DNA of 64,000 nucleotides from Ahaetulla prasina (lineage: Eukaryota > Chordata > Lepidosauria > Squamata > Colubridae). The stretch's first letter is position 1. Each line of letters begins with the position of its first letter. The translations under genes were made by a program, and so were the position numbers. Of this stretch, positions 23,190-33,832 are shown in pieces. The stretch covers positions 33,607,020-33,671,019 of the forward strand of contig NC_080546.1 in the NCBI RefSeq assembly GCF_028640845.1, given 5' to 3'. The notes beneath the pieces are model-generated. The model had not been told where the DNA came from, ran no database searches, and saw only the letters and a list, made by a program, of their open reading frames with translations.

Positions 23190-24144
23190 CAGGGGTGAAA
23201 TACTACCATTTCGCACCGTTTTGGGCAAACCCGTAGTAATAAAAGCTACTGGTTCAGGCGAACCGGTAGTAAAAAATGCTATTGGTTCATCCAAACCGGT
23301 ATTTCCGATGATCAGCTGTGCTGTGCGATTATATTCGCTAGAGAGCAGGAAACCCTAATCTAAATCGCGTGGCACAGTTGTCCCCCCCCTTTGCTGTTCT
23401 ATTTATCTTCTTAAGCCTCCTTTTTCCACATGAAGCGCACATTTGGTGCACACTGCGCATGTGTCGTGTCCCACTCCTCCGCTGACGGCTGGGTCCGGGA
23501 AATCCGAATCAGGCTTGCCTCTGCAGCTCTGCCCAAAGTCCTAGCAAAGTCCTCAGAGCAGGCAGGAGACCAGTAAGTGACTTCAGCAAGATAAGTTTGA
23601 CTTTTGCCTGACTCAGAGACTGCCAGAAAGTAGCTCCTTTATATAGGCCATGGGGTGTGGCTCCATGACTCAGCACTCATTAAGGCCTGCCCCTCCCTTC
23701 CCTCTGTTGCCTCCGCCTCTCCAATCTTCTGATGCGAGGGTCACTCCAATCAGCTGTTCTTGGGAGTAAACCCTCCTCAGGCTCACCTGCTGTGGATGAG
23801 GGGGAGGGGTCTAGCTGCTCCGTTTGCCTGGGCATGGAGTCAGGGCTGGGGCAGGGAGATGCTCCTTCTTCTGCAGTTTGTGGGGGCATGGAGCCAGGAC
23901 TTGGGCCGGAAGGCATACATTCCTCAGTGTTGGGGAGCAGGTAAGAAGGCCCCGGCTGCTCTGAGGGCGGGCAAGACACAACAGCATGCGTATGCACACA
24001 GCATGTGTTTGGCATGCACTGCAAATGCATGTGCAGCGTGTGTTTGGCATGCACTGCACCTGCACGCCTGCAGCATGCGTTTGGCATGCACTGTGCATGT
24101 GCGGGCAGCAAACTGGTGGCAAACCATGGAGGATTTTACCACTG
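23190..24144 (+). mobile_element. hAT-type nonautonomous element split by a solo LTR
   Basis: Left end CAGGGGTGAAATACTACC, several CGAACCGGTAGTAA words, and right end GGATTTTACCACTG. Flanking octamers CCTGTAAC and CCTATTAC differ at two positions, so the right limit is likely but not certain. A 522-bp LTR lies inside. Without it the element is about 430 bp. A short array of a 35-40 bp unit (GTTTGGCATGCACTG core) occupies about 23984-24105. Confidence 0.7.
23462..23983 (-). mobile_element. solo LTR, 5-bp TSD GCATG
   Basis: The + strand runs TGTCGTGTCCC ... GACACAACA; the minus strand is the sense strand (TGTTGTG ... CACGACA). GCATG is repeated exactly at 23457-23461 and 23984-23988. A TATATAAAGG box lies at about 23637-23646 on the minus strand, giving a U3 of about 335 bp. 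The first 300 bp of U3 keep an open minus frame ending in a basic tail (RRLERRRQQREGRG), which suggests the upstream ORF of the full element ran into its LTR. Five-base duplications fit Gypsy-like or some ERV elements. Only the LTR is left, as after LTR-LTR recombination. Confidence 0.88.
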
Positions 24145-24192
24145 CCTATTACCCTTTCTGAAGCAGCAACTAATAGTTACTTAGGACCAGCC

Positions 24193-24347
24193 TAGGGGTG
24201 GGATTCAGCTAGTTTGTACTGGTTCAGGTGAACCAATAGTTGCGACCCGCCCTGGTGCTATGCCATTTTTAAGTTGCATGGAAGCAGATGCTCACATTTT
24301 CGGTGCTGAGGTGAACCGGTTGTTAAATTATGCGAAGCTCACCTCTG
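24193..24347 (+). mobile_element. hAT-type MITE (ACCGGTT family), imperfect TSD
   Basis: 155 bp from TAGGGGTGGGATTCAGC to GCTCACCTCTG. Flanks GACCAGCC (24185-24192) and GACCAACC (24348-24355) differ at one base. The interior holds GGTGAACCGGTTG. Size equals the nested copy at 46328-46482. Confidence 0.85.
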
Positions 24348-24355
24348 GACCAACC

Positions 24356-24972
24356 CAAAATAAATACTCTGACTTCAGCCCTTCCTCAACAATGTCCTGA
24401 TCCATAAAAAATTCCATACTGATTTCTGTTTTCATAGTCACTATTATGTTATTACAATTATTCATATCTTGCCTCTCAAGATATTAATTTTCCCAGATGG
24501 CTTAATTGGATGAATTTTTTCCTTTGTAATGGCTAACCACAGTTAAAAGACTTTAGGGTTGTTTCAATCTCTGGGTTGGGTAATACATTTCCCAAGGCCT
24601 TTAATTAAAGGAGTGGTGAATTTCTAATTCTAATTCTCCCTTGTCTGTTTTACTGCAATGTTAATTTGAAGAGAACTTCCTATCATGCCATAGGCTGTAT
24701 TAATTCTCTAATTCTGGGGAATCTTTCCTGCCCTCTACATGAAAATAGGTTCCACTTTGCTGAACATTGCTTTGTTCCACTTTGTAACTGTGAAGCACTT
24801 ATTACTTCAAAGATTATTATCAAAGTTCACAGTTACTTTTCTACTGTTGTTGAAATGTTTGCTTTACTAATTAAAAAAAAAGATTTGTGCAATATTCTAA
24901 AAAGTCTTCCAAGTCAAATTAGTTTAAAAATCATATCATAGATTAGTCAAGGAAATATTGTCACAAATTTGG
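24356..24972. other. no recognisable gene or repeat
   Basis: AT-rich; presumably intron of the gene whose terminal exon lies at 25480. A 91-codon + frame at 24666-24941 has no domain and no convincing splice sites. Confidence 0.4.
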
Positions 24973-25048
<76 letters not shown>

Positions 25049-25122
25049 TTTCTTCCTTCCTTCCTTCCTTCCTTCCTTCCTTCCTTCCTTCCTTCCTTCC
25101 TCTCTCTCTCTCTCTCTCTCTT
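24973..25122. repeat. (CTTT)n(CTTC)n(CT)n compound microsatellite
   Basis: About 19 CTTT units, then about 12 CTTC units, then about 10 CT units: one continuous 150-bp polypyrimidine tract on the + strand. It lies some 360 bp upstream of the splice acceptor of the exon below. Mirror-repeat character could allow triplex DNA. Confidence 0.95.
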
Positions 25123-25479
25123 ATATGAAACCTCTAGGAAACAGTTCACTATTATAAAAAAAAATCAAACTTGTTCAGGAATTTCCAAAAATTACATAGA
25201 CAAGTACATCTGAAAAGCAAAAAAAGCAAAATATCTCAGGCTAAACATCAGTGTATCTGATTTCTTAATCATGCGTATTTTACAATGTACAGTGTTAATA
25301 TTTTGCAATATATTTTGCAATAGAATATTAGCTTTGTATCAGTGAAATGTGCAATAGTTCACATAACTTCATATAAGTAATCTGTCATTTTATCTTTGTC
25401 CATTATAATTTCAATTTAGAACCTTCTTTATTTGTGTTCCCTTTAGCTAATCAATATGTCTGTTTATTTTACGTTACAG
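25123..25479 (+). other. probable intron end with splice acceptor
   Basis: The sequence TGTCTGTTTATTTTACGTTACAG ends in AG at 25478-25479 after a T-rich tract. This is inferred to be the 3' end of an intron whose 5' part lies to the left, outside anything I can assign. Confidence 0.6.
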
Positions 25480-25613
25480 CAAGAGGCCACCCAGTGCTAA
25501 AATCAGCTGATATTCGAATTGCTGGTGCTCTAGTTGCTGCATCAATACGAGAGAGAAAGAAGAAGGAGCAAATGAAAGCAGAGGGAATAAATGTGTTAGA
25601 AGAGAGTGACTAA
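25480..25613 (+). CDS. terminal coding exon of an unidentified vertebrate gene
   Basis: After the AG acceptor, two bases (CA) complete a codon begun in the previous exon. AGA and then 42 codons follow, from GHPVLKSADIRIAG to GINVLEESD, ended by TAA at 25611-25613. The peptide has a hydrophobic helix-like stretch (IAGALVAASI, about residues 12-21), a strongly basic RERKKKEQMK segment (about 22-31) and an acidic end. Codons look like real coding use, and the frame is closed by an acceptor on one side and by a stop on the other. Neither alternative frame is open across it. I do not recognise the protein and propose no function. Upstream exons are not identified. It could be an alternatively used last exon. 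Confidence 0.7.
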
Positions 25614-28600
25614 ATCAGGAAACAAATCACAGACAAGTAAACCTTACAGCAACATCCGATTGATAACAAATAATTAGGAACAAATCTTAGTTTTAACTTC
25701 AGTTTCCTCTAATGGAAATTTCCAATGTTGTAATGAAAAGTATTTCATTCTTAAAGAAGGTAATAGAAATACATCTCCTTAGTCTCTAGGCGATACTTAA
25801 AATTCCTATATTTTATAGAACAATACAAATAAGTTTAAAAACCTGCTTTGTAAAACAATTTGATTTTATTTATATGAATCATAATGCAGGAGATTTATTA
25901 TTTTGCTGTATAGTGATAAATGTATGATATTGTGTATGATATTATACCCATCTTATAACTAGGGCAGCATTTTTTTTTAATTTTCAGAGCTTTATTGCTG
26001 CTTTTTGATCTCAAAAGTCTTGCGTTTGTTTTTTTTTAATAGTTTATTTCACTAAAGGTAGTTCCTTTTCAAAAAATTCCCACTGAGCTGTAACTGGGTC
26101 CATCAGAGTTGTAGGACTACTGCTGTCATCTTCCTGAGGCATAATGACTCTAGAGAATACTGAGATGCAGACATTTTGTAAGACTGCTGCCTACATTTGG
26201 AAACAAAAGCAAAAAAATAAAATAAAAAAAATCAGTAAGGATGTTAAAAAGAAATCTTACCTTTCCATAAATAAATTGGCACTCAATCCTCATCAAAGAG
26301 CAAGAAATATTGGCTATGCTCTCTGAATGTCCACTGGTTGTTTTTTTTTTTTGGCCAACTACTCAATGAAAGTCATCGCTTATATGTAAATGAACTGTCA
26401 ATGGTTTGCCACTGTTGGCAATCACTGGACTGTGAAGGGTATGTCTTAATAAGAACCAAAGCTCTTCACAGACTTTGATTTACTGGAAATAAAATAGAAA
26501 AGTCCTCTGGGATTAGGAAGGACACTTGTTTCAGATAAAATGTCTAGACAGTAGCAATATATCTGGGGCTTTTATTATAGCAAAACTGCAAATTAGAATG
26601 GAGTGCAGAGAAAGTTCCTGTGACCCAACTGAGTTCAAAAACAGTGCTTCTGGCTGACTTTTTTTCCCAGTGCTTAAATCCATAATAAGCTCATAAGCAG
26701 TTCACTCCAAATACAAAATAATGGATGCTGTTTCAGGGATTCAAAGCCACCATAAACTTGTATGCCTTCCCTGGACTTTCCAGAACTTTTTAATCATCTC
26801 ATTAAAGTTATTTCTCTTCAGTGTGTAAATTATCTCATTACAGATAATAATGCCACATTATAATATGTGGAATTTAAGGAATATATTAATTTAAGTTGTT
26901 TTTCTTTCATCACTGACTGAAATTTAAGTGCTACGAAATGTATTAAAAAATACTTTTTTAAAAAAAGAAGGAAAAAATACTTGAGAAGAAGTCGAGATTC
27001 AAATGATTGGGCAAATTCAAACATTAGGATTAGATTTTATCAGATGATTAAAAAGTAAAGATCTAGAACTAAAACAGAAAGTGCTCTTTTTGAAATGTGT
27101 TAATGTTGCTTTTTTGATATTTCCCTTTGCAAAAATACTTGTACTTCAGATGTCCCCTTATATTTGTCAAGAATTTTAAGTCTTGGCAGAAAATATTGTT
27201 GAATTATGCCAAAACAACTGGTAATATTTTCTAGATGCTTGTTGAGATTGAATGATATTCACATGCAGAACTGACTGGAAATTCATGACCCGCTCAGGCT
27301 ACTGCCTACTTCCAGCCCTGCTGTGCTGTATACCAATACAGAATGGACTATCTGTCACTAGTTATTGCCACCATTCTGTATTGTACAAATATAAAATTGT
27401 GTATATAAACTCTGGATCTAAACCATTGCTCCTGGCATCCCAGCTAGAATTTATGGGAGTTCTTATCCAAAAACATTAAAAGGTTAATAGCATGTAACCT
27501 TCACTAATCTTTCATCAGGAACTATACAGATTTGGTACTGATGAGATAACATTGATAATGAAGAAATGGCTTTTAAATTTCTCCGCTGTTCTACATGTGT
27601 GTGGGTGTGAATGTGGTGCATATATCAATACAAACACACAGATATGGGATTTGAATCCAGTACTTCTTAAAACATCAGTGTCATCCTATTTAAAAATGAG
27701 GAGGAAAACATTTATTGAAAATCTAGTCTGTATTCTGAAATCAGCACAAACATTTTTATTGTCAGAATAAATGGATATTTACGGTAGTACTTGAGCAACT
27801 GATTATATGATGCACCCACAAACAAGAACCAAGAAATGTTGAATGCTGAAGTAAGTCACTAATGCTGCAGGTGTAACCTTACAGGTTCCCTGTCAAACAG
27901 TCAAGCTTCTAAACCAGGACTGTTTTTCTCCAAGTATCCAGACTAAGTGTGACAATTTTTAAGAAGTAGCAGTAGCTGTTTTTTCTTTCCTGTATTATAA
28001 TCAATTTTTTAATAACAATTGATATTTTTGATAATGTGTAATTGCCTTGGGGAGATGTATTTTAGAAGTGTGGTACTGGAAAGGAAATAATTCCTTCCTT
28101 CCTTCCTTTTTTCCTCCCTCTGTCCCTCCGTCTGCAACAGGACTTTTTAAAAAATTACAGTGGTGCCTCATTGAAAAAAAGGTAGCATTTTCCGAGGCCA
28201 CTCTGTGCCGCTCTTAGATTTATTTTTTAAAAAAACATATGTCGAAGCTATAGGTAAATCTAAGTGCCTCAAATTAAACCTAGTTTATGATCAAATTTAT
28301 TTACTGGCTGGAAGTATGTTTATGTATATGCTGGCATATGAATCTGGTATAACCAAGCCATGAATAGTAACAAACATAGCCATAAACATCTGCTTGCATC
28401 TCTTTAGCATCTATTTAATGAATGAGCAGATTTCAATGCATTTTTATTATGGCCATCTTACTTGTGTAACGGAGTTTGAATGGGTGAATAAATGGAATGT
28501 AAGTAGAAATGTGCCATTGTTGGTAGGACAGATTGGGCGTTACATCCCACTCAAACATCAGCCTCTTCTCCCCTGCTGTCCTTCCAGTTGTTAATTCTGT

Positions 28601-28630
28601 TTCTTGAAATAAAAGTTTTTGGCTTCTACT
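25614..28630 (+). other. putative long 3' UTR of the exon at 25480
   Basis: About 3 kb directly after the stop without a recognisable LINE, SINE or hAT-type insertion, in contrast to the rest of the window. AATAAA near 28611 is followed by a T/G-rich TTTTTGGCTTC, a plausible polyadenylation site. Another possible signal lies near 26488 (AAATAAAATAG). Inference only; transcript evidence would decide. A small TTCC run lies at 28092-28107. Confidence 0.4.
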
Positions 28631-28718
28631 GAATTCTGTAGCTATGTTTCCTTTTTTAGGTGATTACTTTGTCTATGTTAGTACTTACATTCATCTGAGC
28701 TGGTAAGGCATGAGATGG

Positions 28719-29062
28719 GTTGTCAGAGTATGAATATTCATAAACTGGAATAGATCAGCCAATGAATAGGCATCGCAACTAAATCAGCCAATGAGGGCTG
28801 TTTGGGAGCTGAGACAGACTGGAGTCTGGGCGTGTCTTAGTCTGCAGCTTCTAAATCTGTGCAGAGAAACTAATTTGCTCTGCTGAAATGAAACTAACTT
28901 TTCTCTCCTGCCTTGTGTTTTGCTTATAACTGCTACGTTGAAAGAATCTACTATTGGAATTGTACATATATCTTCATGTGTTATATTGTATATAAAAAGA
29001 AGTTAATGAATCCTGTTGAATCAGTTACTCTGTGTGTGCTTTCTGGATGTTTGATTTCTGCA
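28719..29062 (+). mobile_element. possible LTR-like element
   Basis: Begins TGTCAGAGTATGAATATTC, carries two CAGCCAATGA CCAAT-type motifs about 40 bp apart (near 28757 and 28791), and could end at TTTCTGCAACA. No direct flanking repeat was found and no clear TATA/polyA pair, so this is a suggestion only. Confidence 0.35.
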
Positions 29063-29466
29063 ACAAACATTTGTAACAGTTATTTATACAAGTGAGATAT
29101 ATTTGATCAGGTAAATTCACGTAACTGTTCTTCGAACTCCAGTACATGGGTACCCTCTCTAATGGTAACAACAATTTGACAACAGGAGGTGGTAAGCTCC
29201 CCTTTGTATGCAATAAACACAGGGGGTACAGTCATTTGCTGTTTATTTTTTATTCTGGATTTTTTCATGGAGCATGAGGTTGAATTTGAGGACCTAAATG
29301 ACCTTTAGAATATATGTCTGTGATAGTTTGTTGTACAGAGCCAATCTTTACAGTTTGAATAGTTTGCATTTCAAATGGACTGTTCATAGTGTTTCATCCA
29401 TAAATTTGAAAATGATGGTTTCACTTCTTCATGAATAGATCCAAGCTGATTTTGTATAAAATCAAT
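29063..29466. other. unannotated
   Basis: No supported feature. An AATAAA-type word occurs at about 29211, too isolated to interpret. Confidence 0.4.
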
Positions 29467-29800
29467 GGCACTTATTTTAATTATGATTATGTGCCATTAA
29501 GTCAGTGTCAATTCCTATCAAACACATACATAGGTTTTTGCCAGGACAATCCATTCCCCATCTGATCCTTCACATCTTCCAGATATGCATCTATTGATGC
29601 TGTAACTGAGTATATTGTGCTGCTGTTGGTCATCCTCTTCTTTCCATTTTTCCTAGCATTTCCCAGGATCAAGGTCTTTGCATAAAGAGTCCAAAATATG
29701 ATAATTTGAAGCTGGCCATTTGTGCCTCAGATGAGAACACCTGAGCAATTTATTCTATGTTCTAGTTTCTTGGTTATCTCCTCTAACTCATAGAACAAGT
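29467..29800 (-). repeat. BovB/RTE-type LINE 3' end, decayed
   Basis: On the minus strand the phrases GACCTTGATCCTGGGAAATG, GGAAAGAAGAGGATGACCAA and the end with GACACTGACTTAATGGC follow the order of a BovB 3' end (catalytic region remnant to tail). Many substitutions. BovB is common in squamates, where it was spread by horizontal transfer. Confidence 0.6.
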
Positions 29801-31382
29801 GGAAGTTACCTGCAGTCATGCCCAACAATTTTGCCACCTAAATATTTTATGATGTGACTAAGGCTTTAGCGGGACTGACCTCCATAACCTTGGAGGAAAA
29901 AACCAAAGCATCCTCTGGACTACCCTAGGATGTGTAGTCAGCCGTTACGCATCAGGAACAATGATCAAATAGGTCTATCCTTCCCACAGGTGTAGGTAGC
30001 ACCAGTCAGTTCCATGGCAATCTTACCATTGCCAAGGCCCATGATAGTATCTTCTCAAACCTCATTCCATTTGAACCAAGATAAAAATCAGGTCAAATGT
30101 ATGGTTTCCTATATGAGTCAGTCCCACAATTCATGTCAAAGTTTAAATGAATTTACAAGATGCCTCTGTTCCCTGCCCTAGGAAATATGGTCAAAATACT
30201 CAGAACAATTTCTCTCCTTTCCTTAGTTTGCAGATGATGGGCATATTTTGAAGAGTAGTTCATCCCTCTCTTCCAAGTGTTGCTAATATAAGACAGTATA
30301 AGATTGTGGATGAAAGAGCACACCTGGCTTATATTACCAAGACTTGAATAAATGCATAGAAGGAAGTACCGTTCTCAAAATAAGTTTGTGGATGAAGTAA
30401 TAATTATTACTGACAAGTGAAACAACAGTGTCACATCCCAGAACTTGGTAATTTACTTCCTAGGTTGAAGATATAGGTTCAAAAGCTAAAACTCATCTCA
30501 CTTGTAACAATCCTTAAGAACAGTTTATTCTATATTCCCACATGTTTCTCTATCCATCTCCTATTCTCCCTTCTAATTAAAGAATCTCTAGAGAAAGTTC
30601 TAGGGCTTTCCCTTTGCCATCCTTTCCCCTTCTATTCCCTCCAATTTCTCAATAACTTTAATATATATTTTAATCTCCTCTAAATTACCCCAAATCACCA
30701 GTGTGTTGATAACCAGCGTCCAGACAACCTGAAAAGCAACTTCCATCCTCTTTCCAATTATGAATTATGCTGAGTGCCCCCACTTCCACAAATGGATCTA
30801 GAAGGAATGTATTCATTACTCACTCTCAATGCAGGATCCTACTGTATTATCGCCACTCTGGCCTTTTACCCATATAATTATGTTCTCTTCTCCCAGAAAT
30901 ATCTACTTTTTTTTCCTCCCTTCTTCCACTTCCACACTTTCTCCTTCTTCATTATATTTTATCCTATGGCAAGATTTCATCTACCAATGCTCAAACATAC
31001 CATATTTAATTCATTGAATCAATTCCACAATCTCTGCTGTTTTTGCCTACAGAGCTGCTTACAGGAATATGGCCATTTTCCAGATGACTTCTGCTCCAAA
31101 GATTGCTGAATACCAAATGATAGATGTTCTACTAGGCCTGGGCAAAAGGGGAAACTCAGCCCACACTGGGACCCGAGACTTATGCTGAACTATAAAACCA
31201 AAACACCTGTTAGAGTTCTAGCAACAGTTTGTTTCTTGACAGGCCATTAATACTCCATTCTTGTGTTTAGGCTTCTTGTTGGTCAGCTTTACTGGGCTCA
31301 GAGAATCTCTGCACAGCTGATGGAATATTCTCTTTCAGCCACAAGGTGTCCAACCTTTAACTAATCTCTCTCTCAAGTGCAC
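29801..31382. other. no recognisable gene or repeat
   Basis: Contains a 111-codon + frame (30774-31109), low-complexity pyrimidine stretches and no domain. Not called as a gene because there is neither splice context nor a recognisable motif. Confidence 0.4.
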
Positions 31383-31746
31383 TGTCAGAGATCCAAGTAA
31401 CACCCCCAACTAAAGAAGACTCTGAGGCTCAAAGTTCCATTTTATTAGGGATGTCATAATGGCACATCTGGGAAAACCCGAATCTGAAAGTTTCCAGGCT
31501 TTCCTCACTCAAAAGAAAGTTCAAGTCCCTGCCCAACACCTACATGTCCATCACATCCCAACTGGAGATGCCTCCCAGTTCCAGCCATCCAGGGGCAGGG
31601 CAAGATGTCCTTGACACTCTGAGAAAGGAATGTTATTATGACTATATATCACCCTGGCTCCATACAATCCCCCCTCCCAGTTTCCCACAGTAGTAAATGT
31701 GGCAGGCCTGAAGATCCAATGAAAAAGATGGCTTCCAGGCCTGACA
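31383..31746 (-). mobile_element. solo LTR with TGTCAG/CTGACA ends
   Basis: 364 bp with perfect 6-bp inverted ends. On the minus strand a TATATA box lies at 31643-31648 and AATAAA at 31441-31446, 58 bp before the end: U3-R-U5 order. Flanking pentamers TGCAC (31378-31382) and CGCAC (31747-31751) differ at one base. No internal region or partner LTR is present, so it is a recombination remnant. Gypsy or ERV class cannot be told from the LTR alone. Confidence 0.75.
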
Positions 31747-31751
31747 CGCAC

Positions 31752-32789
31752 ACCTAAGCATCTCTCTCTATATATATCTTTTGAGAAACATCTTTTTTCA
31801 AGGAAAAAATAAATTGGGTATTGAAATGAAACACTTATATTCTTTAATATTTTCCGTATTTAATATTAGCATTATAAGTATTAATGGTACGTGTACATGG
31901 TCTTGCATTTTTCATCAGTATATAAAATATAACATTCCTCCTGTTCCAATACTTGGTTCTGATTATAATGAATGCTAGAAATCCACTTTTTCTGTTGGTA
32001 AAAGAAAAAATTCTGTTAAAATAGTAGCACAATTGTTAATGCCTTTTCAGCTAAAGCTTCACTTTCCATATACATTTTTATACGTTAAAAAAGCTTCTTG
32101 TTAAGGCTCTTTAACAGTTCATGGGACACCTTCAAGTTATTTGCTGTAGATCACTGTTTCACAGAAGATAGTTAAGAAAAACTGGCGCAATCATGGCATT
32201 TGCCTTCCTCCATATTTTCCAGCATTGTGCTACAGTGGAAGCAACCCCTTGTTGCCTAGGCAACATAGGGTGAATTTTGTACATTTCCAAAGCTCTTCTG
32301 AAATATTGATAAAAGGACACCCACTTTTGAAAGAAGATGCAAAGCTCGAAACAATGATTCTGACCAGGTCTTCTGAAATGAAGAAGTGCTATTAATTAAA
32401 TGGCATGTGCAACTATCTCTCTTTAAAGTATTATCTGCTTTTTTTTCTTTGTCCTGAGGTCATCCATTGAAACTAAATTTGAATTTTTTTTAGGAACAAT
32501 GAAAGGAACGGTGCCTTTATGTAAGGCATGGTATATTATGAAATCTGCTACCAGCAAATGTATTGTGACTATTAATTTAAGTAATTTGAAAAGTGGAAGG
32601 TTGATTGAGTCAGTAACGAAAAATGTATCTGTGATCCTCTGATATTAATGATTCTATTGTCATCAAATCACAGGCAGTATTTTGAATACTAGCTGCTAAG
32701 CTGGAGTAACATGACACAGGAATATCATAACTTCATCCATACTTGTGAACTCCTATGGATGTCCAAAATAACAAGCCTGACATACCTCT
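31752..32789. other. no recognisable gene or repeat
   Basis: AT-rich; a short CT/TA run just left of 31780. Nothing else supported. Confidence 0.45.
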
Positions 32790-33059
32790 TGTTATGTATT
32801 GAATACATATAGTTGTGTTAAGCCCTGCTAAAGTGAAGCTAACTTTTAGATGACCCTAACTGTTAACTTCAACTGTTTTGGTGGGAAACTTAGAGCATTC
32901 ATATTTGGGCGGGCTTTTTCAACAATTATGATTGGTTGAAGCCTTGTGGGCCCAGAGTATAAATTACAGGAATTTGCCTGTTGTTCTTGCAGTTCCAGTT
33001 GAGTCAATAAATGCTGTTGTATCTATGCTGTCTGTTCTTGCCTACCGCAGCCCACAACA
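32790..33059 (+). mobile_element. short solo LTR
   Basis: TGTTATGTATTG ... CCCACAACA, 270 bp, with a TATAAA at 32958-32963 and AATAAA at 33007-33012. GATTGGTTG (CCAAT in reverse) lies about 30 bp upstream of the TATA box. The heptamer ATACCTC occurs close to both ends (32782-32788 and 33062-33068) but not exactly adjacent, so the precise limits and duplication are unsure. It starts with the same TGTTATGTA as the LTR at 60949. Confidence 0.65.
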
Positions 33060-33328
33060 TAATACCTCCAACTGTGTAGTTATCACAGACTCCAACAGAC
33101 AACTTACAAAAAAAGTTGGATATCTCACAGAGCAGAAAAAATATTCCATTAACTCCACAATACAGTGCATACAGAAAACCAAAGATCTAACATTAGAGAA
33201 AGATGAGATTATAGTTTCATTCAATGTCACAGCATTCTTTACATCCATAGACCCAGAATTAATGAAAGAATCCATGGCAGCAGTACGATATACAACACAC
33301 CTGATCTCACCAAATATACTAAATTGAA
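33060..33328 (+). pseudogene. Penelope-like element RT fragment
   Basis: Frame to the stop at 33325-33327. Residues IIVSFNVTAFFTSIDPELM match the RT motif A region of Penelope-like elements, normally VSFDV(T/V)(A/S)LFTS. Here the catalytic Asp of that motif is Asn (SFN for SFD), which would inactivate it. The preceding segment, with TDSNRQLTKKVGYLTEQKK, fits the spacing before motif A. About 90 codons only; both the upstream RT and the GIY-YIG endonuclease are missing. The ATG used by an open frame at 32932 lies in the adjacent LTR and is not a real start. Confidence 0.6.
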
Positions 33329-33331
33329 ATA

Positions 33332-33393
33332 CAGGTAGTCGGCCACAATGATCGTTCAAAGTTACAACTGACACCTCAAAACTACATATAACC
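33332..33393 (-). mobile_element. hAT-type MITE (CAGGTAGTC family), left part
   Basis: CAGGTAGTCGGCCACAATG, then GTTCAAAGTTACAACTGAC, follow the order seen in the element at 62070-62460. The homology stops at TATAACC where the L3 pair begins and seems to resume at 34860 with TATGACCGACC and GGGATGCTACAGCA. Confidence 0.55.
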
Positions 33394-33787
33394 CTTTATT
33401 TTATTTATTTTATTTGTCACAACAGTATATATACTGTAAGCATAAGCATGAAATAACTATACAATATATAAGCATATATATATATAAGCATAAGCTTGGA
33501 ATAACTATACGATCTATGGATACAATCAAAGGGAACATTAGGACAGGAACGGTAGGCACGTTGGTGCTCTTAAGCACGCGCCTTACAGACCTCTTAGGAA
33601 TGGGGTGAGGTCAATAGTAGATAGTCTTTGGTTAAAGCTTTGGGGATTTTGGGAAGAGACCAGAGTCAGGTAGTGCATTCCAGGCATTAACAACTCTGTT
33701 ACTGAAGTCATATTTTCTGCAATCAAGATAGGAGCGGTTCACATTAAGCTTAAATCTATTGTGTGCTCGTGTATTGTTGCGATTGAA
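33394..33787 (-). mobile_element. L3/CR1-type LINE 3' end (reverse arm)
   Basis: 3' terminus TTTATTTTATTTGTCACAAC at the left, the signature GGAACGGTAGGCACGTTGG near 33545, ending at GTATTGTTGCGATTGAA. Faces away from the + strand copy beginning at 33833. Confidence 0.88.
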
Positions 33788-33832
33788 ACCCTGTTTCAAA
33801 GATAGACAGCTATAATGCTCTTGTGGTCGTAT

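Noticed and set aside
23680..24161. Overlapping frames of 70-143 codons on both strands
   Set aside because: They fall in the solo LTR and in a GCATGC-rich repeat; only the LTR-internal minus frame may be a remnant of coding sequence.
28155..28200. CAGTGGTGCCTC as the end of a MITE
   Set aside because: Resembles a hAT-type end but no inverted partner or octamer duplication was found.
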